This document shows, piece by piece, positions 26,707 through 35,774 of a stretch of DNA of 64,000 nucleotides (position 1 is its first letter; the number at the start of each line of letters is the position of its first letter). The DNA is from Morinoia aosen (taxonomy: Eukaryota; Arthropoda; Malacostraca; Amphipoda; Talitridae). A program made the translations under genes and the position numbers. The stretch lies in assembly GCA_030386875.1 (NCBI GenBank), contig CM059575.1:46840859-46904858 (forward strand). Reading direction: 5' to 3'. The notes under the pieces are model-generated. The model searched no databases and was not told where the DNA came from. It was given only the letters and a program-made list of their open reading frames with translations.

Positions 26707-28347
26707 CTATGAATTAACAATTTGTAGAGGGTATGCTGACTGCATGTCGTTCAGACTAGGTTTTAATTTGGAGATGAACAAGGATTCTAGAATTTTGAGT
26801 TCAGTTGGATTAGAAGCTCTACCTAATATCTGGAAATCTGAAAGTCTGATAGGTAAATCACATTTTTCAGCGTGTGCACGTATGGCAGAATGAGATGGTG
26901 CGGATAACAGATTATTGGTTCGATGGCTCCGACCAGCATGCTCAGATACTCGAATACGTAGGTTACGCGAGGTAGAGCCCACATACTCTGATGCACCACA
27001 TCGTGCACAACTATGACTGTAAACAACAGAGCTGAGCATGCCCTTCGGAAGACCATCCTTAAATCTGAAAAAAGACCCAACAGAGAGCGGATTGACCTGG
27101 ATAAACTGAAATTCACACTGCATGAAATATTTCGACAGTAGCTGAGACAATTCTAATTTTAATTTTTCAGACTGAGCTCCAAAGTACAGTAACGGAACAT
27201 ATAACAGTTTTCTATTGACATATGGGATTGGTTCAACTTTGGTACGAACAGAGAAGAGGAACTTTTTTAAAAAATTGTCATATAGTCCTACCGGAAATCC
27301 GTTCTTTACAAAAAAATTCCTAAGGAAAACAAATTCATTGTGAAGATTAGGATATGAACTGCATATGCTATAAGCCCTGTGAAGAAGGGTTTTAATACTA
27401 TTGACTTTAAATTGGAAGCTGCAGAAACTAAAATAGCTAAGTCCTAAACCAGTAAAAGTGGGCTTGCGAAAGACAGAACAATCAAAGTTATTGCACTTCC
27501 TAGTCACCCTCACATCTAAAAATGGCAAACAGTTATCATTTTCTTCGTCCATTGTAAATTTAATATTTGGATGTTTCGAGTTCAGGTAATCTAAAAATAA
27601 GGTACAATGAGTCTGGTCTCTAAATAAAATGAAAGTGTCGTCAATGTAGCGTTTGTAAAAGGTTGGCTTAAAATGGCTAGGACAATCATCTATCCATGAT
27701 TTCTCATGGTGGCATATAAAAATATTAGCAAAGGTAGGTCCTAGTGGAAGGCCCATACCCAAACCATCCAGTTGTCTGTATAATTTTCTATTGAAAATGA
27801 AAAAACTATTTTGAACAGAAAGCTCAAGAAATTTTTTGAATAATTCGCGGGTTAGGCCCAAAACGGTAGTACAATCACTAAATAAACAATTCAAGCAAAT
27901 AGTTATTGTCTCCTGTAACGGAATGTTTGTAAACAGATTTTCTATGTCAAATGATGCCATATAAAGTGAATTTGCATTGGGGATGCGAGTAATTTGCTCA
28001 GCGAATGATTTAGAATTTTCGACCGTATATGTATTAGTGGTGAATGGCGAGAGAATAGGAACTAAAAACTTAGCTAATTTAAAACTTGGCGTTTGATACG
28101 CGGCAAAAATAGGTCTAAACGGGTAAGACACGTTAAAGTTAGGTTTATGAATTTTAGCCAAACCATAGAGAATACCGGGGGCTGATCCAGAGATAAAAAG
28201 ACGTTTATATAAATCTTCAGGAATCAAGCTAAGTTTCTTCAATTTACGTAAGAAGTTGTTAATTTTGTCTTCTATTCTAAGTGTATATACATGCATCTCC
28301 TCAGAAATCTCTTTAAATTTACTGGTATTTGAAATTATGCTAGTCAT
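26707..28347 (-). CDS. Penelope-like reverse transcriptase / GIY-YIG endonuclease (left copy)
   Basis: A 546-codon open frame for the polyprotein that copies and inserts the element. Visible motifs: YGLAKIHKP near residue 61 (typical of Penelope RTs), RT motif A ASFDIENLFTNIP with Asp ~134, motif B GLGMGLPLGPTFANIF ~195-210, the catalytic YIDD ~234-237 in YKRYIDDTFILF, and LPFLDVRVTR ~275. The C-terminal GIY-YIG nuclease starts at VVYSHSCARC ~442, has EYVGSTSRNLRIRVSEH ~455-471, and ends with the ELKILESLFISKLKPSLN helix. The RT core and nuclease motifs all look intact. The N-terminus is truncated: the frame runs upstream past this Met as DRDRYNDS to the head-to-head junction, so the Met may not be a natural start. 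The stop is followed by the 3' UTR. Confidence 0.9.
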   Translation of the reverse strand: MTSIISNTSKFKEISEEMHVYTLRIEDKINNFLRKLKKLSLIPEDLYKRLFISGSAPGILYGLAKIHKPNFNVSYPFRPIFAAYQTPSFKLAKFLVPILSPFTTNTYTVENSKSFAEQITRIPNANSLYMASFDIENLFTNIPLQETITICLNCLFSDCTTVLGLTRELFKKFLELSVQNSFFIFNRKLYRQLDGLGMGLPLGPTFANIFICHHEKSWIDDCPSHFKPTFYKRYIDDTFILFRDQTHCTLFLDYLNSKHPNIKFTMDEENDNCLPFLDVRVTRKCNNFDCSVFRKPTFTGLGLSYFSFCSFQFKVNSIKTLLHRAYSICSSYPNLHNEFVFLRNFFVKNGFPVGLYDNFLKKFLFSVRTKVEPIPYVNRKLLYVPLLYFGAQSEKLKLELSQLLSKYFMQCEFQFIQVNPLSVGSFFRFKDGLPKGMLSSVVYSHSCARCGASEYVGSTSRNLRIRVSEHAGRSHRTNNLLSAPSHSAIRAHAEKCDLPIRLSDFQILGRASNPTELKILESLFISKLKPSLNDMQSAYPLQIVNS

Positions 28348-28370
28348 GCTGTCGTTGTACCTATCACGGT

Positions 28371-29819
28371 CCTGATAAGGGTAGAGGTGTAGTCATTGTA
28401 GACCCGTTTAGACCTATTTTTGCCGCGTATCAAACGCCAAGTTTTAAATTAGCTAAGTTTTTAGTTCCTATTCTCTCGCCATTCACCACTAATACATATA
28501 CGGTCGAAAATTCTAAATCATTCGCTGAGCAAATTACTCGCATCCCCAATGCAAATTCACTTTATATGGCATCATTTGACATAGAAAATCTGTTTACAAA
28601 CATTCCGTTACAGGAGACAATAACTATTTGCTTGAATTGTTTATTTAGTGATTGTACTACCGTTTTGGGCCTAACCCGCGAATTATTCAAAAAATTTCTT
28701 GAGCTTTCTGTTCAAAATAGTTTTTTCATTTTCAATAGAAAATTATACAGACAACTGGATGGTTTGGGTATGGGCCTTCCACTAGGACCTACCTTTGCTA
28801 ATATTTTTATATGCCACCATGAGAAATCATGGATAGATGATTGTCCTAGCCATTTTAAGCCAACCTTTTACAAACGCTACATTGACGACACTTTCATTTT
28901 ATTTAGAGACCAGACTCATTGTACCTTATTTTTAGATTACCTGAACTCGAAACATCCAAATATTAAATTTACAATGGACGAAGAAAATGATAACTGTTTG
29001 CCATTTTTAGATGTGAGGGTGACTAGGAAGTGCAATAACTTTGATTGTTCTGTCTTTCGCAAGCCCACTTTTACTGGTTTAGGACTTAGCTATTTTAGTT
29101 TCTGCAGCTTCCAATTTAAAGTCAATAGTATTAAAACCCTTCTTCACAGGGCTTATAGCATATGCAGTTCATATCCTAATCTTCACAATGAATTTGTTTT
29201 CCTTAGGAATTTTTTTGTAAAGAACGGATTTCCGGTAGGACTATATGACAATTTTTTAAAAAAGTTCCTCTTCTCCGTTCGTACCAAAGTTGAACCAATC
29301 CCATATGTCAATAGAAAACTGTTATATGTTCCGTTACTGTACTTTGGAGCTCAGTCTGAAAAATTAAAATTAGAATTGTCTCAGCTACTGTCGAAATATT
29401 TCATGCAGTGTGAATTTCAGTTTATCCAGGTCAATCCGCTCTCTGTTGGGTCTTTTTTCAGATTTAAGGATGGTCTTCCGAAGGGCATGCTCAGCTCTGT
29501 TGTTTACAGTCATAGTTGTGCACGATGTGGTGCATCAGAGTATGTGGGCTCTACCTCGCGTAACCTACGTATTCGAGTATCTGAGCATGCTGGTCGGAGC
29601 CATCGAACCAATAATCTGTTATCCGCACCATCTCATTCTGCCATACGTGCACACGCTGAAAAATGTGATTTACCTATCAGACTTTCAGATTTCCAGATAT
29701 TAGGTAGAGCTTCTAATCCAACTGAACTCAAAATTCTAGAATCCTTGTTCATCTCCAAATTAAAACCTAGTCTGAACGACATGCAGTCAGCATACCCTCT
29801 ACAAATTGTTAATTCATAG
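28371..29819 (+). CDS. Penelope-like RT / GIY-YIG endonuclease (right copy, shortened)
   Basis: The open frame starts at the head junction (the first Met is at 28566) and ends at 29819. From MASFDIENLF onward the 417 residues are identical to the left copy, including motif A, GMGLPLGPTFANIF, YIDD and the GIY-YIG domain with YVGST and RIRVSEH. The region before motif A lacks the segment with YGLAKIHKP, so this copy is unlikely to encode a working reverse transcriptase even though the frame is open. Absence of stop codons and identity with the left copy point to a very young insertion, recent gene conversion or a palindromic assembly error. Confidence 0.85.
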   Translation, partial: PDKGRGVVIVDPFRPIFAAYQTPSFKLAKFLVPILSPFTTNTYTVENSKSFAEQITRIPNANSLYMASFDIENLFTNIPLQETITICLNCLFSDCTTVLGLTRELFKKFLELSVQNSFFIFNRKLYRQLDGLGMGLPLGPTFANIFICHHEKSWIDDCPSHFKPTFYKRYIDDTFILFRDQTHCTLFLDYLNSKHPNIKFTMDEENDNCLPFLDVRVTRKCNNFDCSVFRKPTFTGLGLSYFSFCSFQFKVNSIKTLLHRAYSICSSYPNLHNEFVFLRNFFVKNGFPVGLYDNFLKKFLFSVRTKVEPIPYVNRKLLYVPLLYFGAQSEKLKLELSQLLSKYFMQCEFQFIQVNPLSVGSFFRFKDGLPKGMLSSVVYSHSCARCGASEYVGSTSRNLRIRVSEHAGRSHRTNNLLSAPSHSAIRAHAEKCDLPIRLSDFQILGRASNPTELKILESLFISKLKPSLNDMQSAYPLQIVNS

Positions 29820-29900
29820 TTTTTTATCGATCACCATATATTGTTTAGAATGTTGCAATAGATCATCATTTAACTGTACTATTGTTTTATCTTTTCAGTG

Positions 29901-29932
29901 TTGATAATGACCAATGATAATGGTCGAAACGT
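29901..29932 (+). ncRNA. Degenerate hammerhead-ribozyme-like motif, right copy
   Basis: TTGATAAT, then GACC, a short AT-rich loop, GGTC and GAAACGTT, about 80 nt after the RT stop codon. The arrangement matches a minimal Penelope hammerhead with a short stem II, but two core positions are non-consensus. Confidence 0.4.
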
Positions 29933-30038
29933 TCACTTTTATGAATTGTCTTTCTCTTATAAGAAATGGTTTTAAGAAGCGTGGCTTTAGTCTTCCTTTT
30001 TATAGTTAAACTTTCCAAAGATTGGAACCTTAACATTT

Positions 30039-30051
30039 TTAATAAAATATT
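30039..30051. repeat. Right copy of candidate 13-bp target-site duplication
   Basis: TTAATAAAATATT, a direct repeat of 26505-26517, about 28 bp outside the end of the right Penelope arm. Confidence 0.5.
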
Positions 30052-30859
30052 GTGCTGTTGAACCTAGTTCTTATATATCAGCGGAAAAATGAACCTGATG
30101 GGACGTTGACAATAATTGATTCATAAATTGATAGTCGTCTTAAAACTTATCAAACTTGCGGAGAAGTGCACAAAAAATGAAAGGAATTTAGCAATGAAAG
30201 TATTCCACTGAATGCTAAAAGTACAATCACTGAATCTAACTTACTTTCCTTTCCATTTACCGAGCTAAGATTGCAAATGAAAGATCTTTTTCGTTTGTCC
30301 GTTCGTCAATTAATAAAGTGATTACTGATTAGGTTTCGAAACCAATTCGCATTCCTTCGATAGATCTTTCGACTGATCAGCAATACTGAGATTAATTTTT
30401 AAAAATTGTTTGTATTATAACGATGTCTGAATTTCAAAATATCTTGCTATTGTTTAATGAGATGGGCTACACTTTTTACATGTATGAGTGAAGTCCTGAG
30501 TCAGAGATTTTGCTTATTTTTAAGGTGAAATACCAAAGCCTGGCAATGGGACTCATGCAAGTCATTCAATAAAGGTGCCAAACTTTGGGGCTGCTAATTT
30601 ATTTCTTTGCAACGGTGGCTGTCTCATGAGTTACGTGGTAACAATAAATCAAGCAATAGCTACCTGTTTTTTGGGGAACTCAGTGAATACCTAAACGAAA
30701 CGCTTGTACAAATTAGATCAGAGTGTATGAAAAGAAAACGAAGTAATGAACACTGAATTGACCAAAATAATTGCGACTACGTTTTTAGTGGTATATCTCA
30801 CGCGCATCAAAAATGATGCAGGAAAAAGGCAGCTAGAAAACTACACTGCTCTGTTTTAC
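30052..30859. other. Unremarkable intron DNA
   Basis: AT-rich, no supportable gene, tandem repeat or element seen. Confidence 0.5.
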
Positions 30860-31085
30860 TGAAGGTATTCCTTGCAGGCATGAGAAATGATGGAGTACTG
30901 CCACTAAAACTCATTCAGCAGTGAACACATTTGCTTCAGAAGACATAGAATCCATTTTATGGAAAGGCTGGGATTTGGAGAGTTATGGACCGTTCATCAA
31001 GATAATGATCTAAAGCACAATGCGAAAGCTACTCGCCATTCGTCCGGTCTGAAAATTGAAAACGATACGAGTGAAGTATAGAATT
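30860..31085 (+). mobile_element. Decayed Tc1-like transposase fragment
   Basis: One plus-strand frame reads FMERLGFGELWTVHQDND, then LKHNAKATRH. This matches the Tc1 transposase segment LPFMEEL..WVFQQDNDPKHTAKATREW around the second catalytic Asp. Just upstream, in another frame, GMRNDGVLPLKLI resembles the preceding strand (G...G.LPL..I). In-frame stops (30905-30907 upstream and TAG at 31079-31081) bound the open stretch. No inverted terminal repeats were found. It differs from the fragment at 23488-23760, so the two represent separate insertions. Confidence 0.7.
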
Positions 31086-34075
31086 TATGCAAGGGACGCT
31101 AGGTGCAATGAAAGGAAGAAATACGCTTAAAGTAGGATCGAATGGCCAATGCATGCACCAATGCAGAAGGATCACACTGGAACAGAGGTAGCGGGAATCA
31201 AACAGTGCCAGTCAACGTAGTGAAGAAATGGTTGATCGGTTTTTCATCATACCTTTCCCTCTACAGTTTTTTAATTTTCTCATCATGAAAAACTAGTCTA
31301 TTTATGTGGGCCATCGTATTAAACAATACTTAACAGCATGCCATTTGAAGAACTCAAGACTTTTGAGTTTTGTGGTTTTGAATTTTAATCAATCACACTT
31401 TGTGTACGTGGCGTACGAATTCATCAGATTCCTAAAAGCAGAAAAACGAATTTTCTTCGATGAAATTTGCATAAGTTTGTTCTGCAATGGCAATCAAATT
31501 TAAATCATTCGGTCTCGGGCTTAAATCTCTCCACCATCATGATCTGTTACATCCCAAAAAATTTAGATAGCAAGTGAACAGTTGTTTCTTACGCTAAGAT
31601 AACAGAAAATTTACCCGTTCATGACTCAATAGTGTTGACGTTATTGCTGAGGCTATAGATTTTACGAAGAATTCTGCCAGGTTCAGTGTTTGTTTCTAAC
31701 GGTGCGAATTAGCAATTGAAAATGGTCTGAATTTGCACACAGAGATGAAAAACGTACTCGAATTGTAATTGGTCTTTAGCGCAAATATTAATAGGAGATA
31801 GCTGTAATTAGACTCCGTATTTCTCAACGATTATTATTTTTCTCTCATACATCCACTGCGTTACACACAGTGTCCAAGCTTCCGGCAGCTCGATCTCCTA
31901 ACGTAGCGACGCCGACTGAGCTCTAAGTCTCACACGTCCAAATGAGAGAGGGAATATGGCCTCAAAAGGAGGCCAGAGCTTTGTGGCGAAGAAGGTCTCA
32001 CGAATTACAAAATTTTACTCTGGCTGCAAGGAACGTAGTATGAGTTTCATCTGGACTTATTTTTTTTGTAGATGCGATGGTTGACTGTTTGAACGCAGTA
32101 CTTTGCACAAACAGTGAACATGAAGTTGTTATTCAAACACTGTTGAGAAATGGTTACCATTTAGAAAAGAACACCGAAGCTGTGATGATATTCGTAATGT
32201 TCACTCTTGTTCTGTGATAAGCAGGCCTTTTTATAAACATTTCCTTGCGCAAAAACTTTAAATTGGGGTCAGAAAAGAGAACTAACAGACATGTAGCGAA
32301 GAAAAAGCGAATGAATTGAGGGGCACAATGGTCAAGCGAAAATTTTAATTCCAGTAATTCAATATATCTCCATTTAAAAAATAACACTGAATTTGTAGCC
32401 GACGTTGATGACATAAGTTTTGCATAACTTTAAATTAAATTTTAATCACAAATACGGCAGTCGTTGGTTCAAATTTTCCCTTTTTGGACCTAGATGCGAA
32501 GCGGTTAGCAGTTAATCCTCAAGTGTGCCATTAATGAAGGATGGGGGCTCAAATCTGGAGATGCAGGGAACCAGTCCCTTTGATTAACGAGATCTGCTCC
32601 GGGACTCACTTCTGAATGACATGTATGGCGCGGATGCAAGAATTACGAGTTTGAAAATTTTATTTCCGTGAAGAAAGTGAAGGTCAATTGAGGGGCGAAA
32701 TCAATTATCATGTAACATAATTTTGTTGCTTCAAAAGGCAGCAGACGAGTCGCACTTTACAAAACCCCAATCATTGCTCTACGTCCACTGATGCGCACAG
32801 TAGAAGCAAGTTTACCGTTAACAACAACGATGGCAAAGGCAAGTTCGCCATTTACAACTTCAACAACAAGCCACCAATTATGCCTGCGATAAATCAGAAA
32901 ATTCATCGATGTTAGTCATGAGCCATAAAGATAACAACGTAGAAGACTGAACGTGTATTCCGTGGCCCGATTATTCAATCTCCATATTCTGCCTAACCCT
33001 TATTATTTCAGTTGAAATATTTCAGTTGAAATGGGGGTACAGCGCCTGAATCAAATATGAATTACCGATCTCCTGCGAAAATAAAGTTACGTCAATGGCT
33101 ATCTACTGACCCAAGATCCTCATTATAAAAATCCAATAGCATGAGAACTTGGCAACCGAGATCCTCTCTATGGATTTTTCCTTTCCTGAACGTGATGAAA
33201 TAGTTCCCGTTGGTAATGGACGCATCCACCATGCTCATATTGTCCTTGTTTGTTTCCCTGTGCATGAGTGAATTTTTGATGACATGAAATTCCACCGCTC
33301 AATCTGAGGATTTCAATTTATCCAAAAATTTATGGGACGTGGCAAATAACCTCTTTCATCGGATCGGTATTAGAAGACAGCGGCAACGACTGCTGCATCA
33401 GGCGGATAAACGTAAAAATGAAGTAGTTGCAAAACCTATTCATTTACCACAATTACCACGCAAGGTGAGACCTGTACTTCACGCGAACAGAGATCAACTA
33501 AATCATTGAAATTTGTGTTTCACCTCCCAATGAAGTTAAAACATGAAATGAAGTTAACGAAAAAGCTGGTTTCTTGGCTTCAGCTTTCCTTTCTTACTTG
33601 TACACGAAAATTTTTTTGAAAAAATCATATCAAACTACGGAAGAAACAAATTATAGAGAAAAGCTTTCATTCTGTCACCATCGAAGATTTGCCGAATTAT
33701 TTATATGCAGCCAATTCAACAGCAGCAACAACAACGACCTTCACTGTTTGGAACTGAAAATAACGGCATAATTACAAAGACAATCTTATCGTACGGAACA
33801 CGAAACACAAATGTTCCAGGAGCATCTCGCGTGTGAGTTTTCGCTTGATGACGTCCATGATGTTCGAAGATTGAATAAGTGCTGCTACTTACAAAACTGG
33901 TTGTTTAGTAAATTTTATGCAGATAAAGATAGATTATTTCTAAAATGATCTGTAATAGAAATAAGTGTTTGGATAGTAATGAATAATGGGTAAATTAAAT
34001 TCATCTTTATTTAACTGACGTTATGCAAAGCAAATGAAATACTTGGCTGACATTTTTGCGACGGGTTCTGTGTTC
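31086..34075. other. Intron DNA without recognised features
   Basis: About 3 kb with only short chance frames (31306-31503, 32154-32414, 33092-33295, 33574-33771). No family, tandem array or element boundary was recognised. A slightly GC-richer patch around 31870-32000 has no long frame. Confidence 0.5.
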
Positions 34076-35034
34076 AATTTTGCTGTAAAGTACGTGTGCC
34101 ATGTCCCCAGATTTTGCTGTAAAGTACGAGTGCCCTGTTCCCAAATTTTGCTGTAAAGTACGAGTGCCCTGTCCCCAAATTTTGCTGTAAAGTACGAGTG
34201 CCATGTCCCCAAATTTTGCTGTAAAGTACGTGTGCCATGTCCCCAGATTTTGCTGTAAAGTACGAGTGCCCTGTTCCCAAATTTTGCTGTAAAGTACGAG
34301 TGCCCTGTCCCCAAATTTTGCTGTAAAGTACGAGTGCCATGTCCCCAAATTTTGCTGTAAAGTACGTGTGCCATGTCCCCAAATTTTGCTGTAAAGTACG
34401 AGTGCCCTGTCCCCAAATTTTGCTGTAAAGTACGAGTGCCCTGTCCCCATATTTTGCTGTAAAGTACGAGTGCCCTGTCCCCAAATTTTGCTGTGAAGTA
34501 CGAGTGCCAAGTCCCCAAATTTTGCTGTAAAGTACGAGTGCCCTGTCCCCAAATTTTGCTGTAAAGTACGAGTGCCCTGCCCCCAGATTTTGCTGTAAAG
34601 TACGAGTACCCTGTCCCCAAATTTTGCTGTAAAGTACGTGTGCCATGTCCCCAAATTTTGCTGTAAAGTACGAGTGCCCTGTCCCCATATTTTGCTGTAA
34701 AGTACGAGTGCCCTGTCCCCAAATTTTGCTGTAAAGTACGAGTGCCATGTCCCCAAATTTTGCTGTAAAGTACGAGTGCCCTGTCCCCAAATTTTGCTGT
34801 AAAGTACGAGAGCCCTGCCCCCAGATTTTGCTGTAAAGTACGAGTGCCCTGTCCCCAAATTTTGTTGTAAGGTACGAGTGCCCTGTCCCCAAATTTTGCT
34901 GTAAAGTATGAGTGCCATGTCCCCAAATTTTGCTGTAAAGTACGAGTGTCCTGTCCCCAAATTTTGCTGTAAAGTACGAGTGTCCTGTCCCCAGATTTTG
35001 CTGTAAAGTACGAGTACCACGACCCCAAATTTTG
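34076..35034. repeat. 34-bp satellite array, ~28 copies
   Basis: The unit begins AATTTTGCTGTAAAGTACG and ends near CCCTGTCCCC. Spacing is exactly 34 bp (ATTTTGCTG at 34077 and 34111). Copies differ mainly at GTGCCCTGT versus GTGCCATGT, CGAGTG versus CGTGTG, and CCCCAA versus CCCCAG. The first eight follow an ABCDABCD order, a 136-bp higher-order repeat. As 34 is one more than a multiple of three and the minus strand lacks stops in the unit, three long minus-strand frames (324-369 codons) cross the array. They encode the same 34-residue repeat shifted, and I do not regard them as genes. Confidence 0.97.
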
Positions 35035-35774
35035 ATCGACGATGTCAAATAGCGAGTTAATAAAATAGTAATTAAACCACAATTGAATTAGACATGATTT
35101 TGATACGTAGTTGGGACTACGGGAAACCATACCCGCACTAAAAGCGCTCGTGTGTTGCCATGAGCTGAGACATCACGGGTAGAGAAATATGGGTAAATCC
35201 CGAGGCCTTACTTTATGGTCATTATTGTCTATTTCGAATCCATAGTTTTTATTTTACACGGAGAAACGTGGCTAAAAGTGAAATTATGAACACTTCTTGG
35301 ATTTCTGTTATTTCATTGTAAGCTTCCATGGGATATTGGGTGGAACTCAGAGAACATCTGTATAATAATTTTCATTTTTATGGGCAGAATTTTTTCATAC
35401 GCGTCACAAAATAAATTTCAACCGGTAGTAAACACAAATATTACACATCTGTATTTTATGCTTCGTTCGCTCTGACGGCAGCCAAAATTCGAAATTTTCG
35501 AAATGCCTGAAATCAGGTAAAATTAACGTTTACCTAGTAGGTATTTTAGGCATTTTACATCATTGCTTTTTTTGAATAAATTTTAAGTCGAGTCATTTGC
35601 TTAACAACAAGAAAGCCACGTTTGAAATCGGGCAAGATTGCGTTTAACTCATGGGCTGAAATGGTTTATTGATAAATACATCGGCCTGCATGCTCATGCA
35701 TGCTATATGTATCGTTTTATGGAGAATACGGAAGGATATGTGAAGGGTTCAATTCTAAATGGAATGTTAACCGA
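35035..35774. other. Spacer between the 34-bp and 22-bp satellites
   Basis: About 740 bp of AT-rich single-copy-looking sequence. No gene or element was recognised. The two satellites do not share a unit. Confidence 0.5.

Larger units (their letters stand above)
26516..28371 (-). mobile_element. Penelope-like element, left copy
   Basis: 5'-truncated copy with an intact reverse transcriptase plus GIY-YIG frame, a ~190-bp 3' UTR and a degenerate hammerhead-like motif (26595-26627). It retains a stretch of roughly 245 bp (28123-28371) that is absent from the right copy. The N-terminal part of the usual Penelope ORF is missing. Confidence 0.85.
28371..30010 (+). mobile_element. Penelope-like element, right copy
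   Basis: Plus-strand mirror of the left copy. It begins with a short stretch encoding PDKGRGVVIVD, a conserved N-terminal Penelope RT segment not present in the left copy, and passes at about 28404 directly into PFRPIFAAYQ; about 82 codons found between these in the left copy are missing. From there on it matches the left copy through the 3' UTR and the sequence TATAGTTAAA at 30001-30010. Confidence 0.85.
26516..30038. mobile_element. Inverted (head-to-head) pair of Penelope-like retroelements
   Basis: Two copies of the same 5'-truncated Penelope-like element face away from each other, with their 3' ends outermost: left arm 26516-28371 (minus) and right arm 28371-30010 (plus). The 5' ends meet at about 28371. 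The arms look nearly identical, including UTRs; the only base difference I noticed is a synonymous T/C in SVRTK. About 28 bp of extra sequence lies between the right arm end and the right candidate duplication. The shared flanking 13-mer suggests the pair entered as a unit, recently. Head-to-head and partial tandem arrangements are a known habit of Penelope elements. Confidence 0.85.

Noticed and set aside
26823-27116. 97-codon minus-strand frame (and its mirror at 29410-29703 plus)
   Set aside because: Shadow in another frame of the Penelope RT / GIY-YIG coding sequence.
34021-35130. Minus-strand frames of 324-369 codons
   Set aside because: They are read through the 34-bp satellite in three frames and give the same repeat peptide shifted, with no support for a gene.
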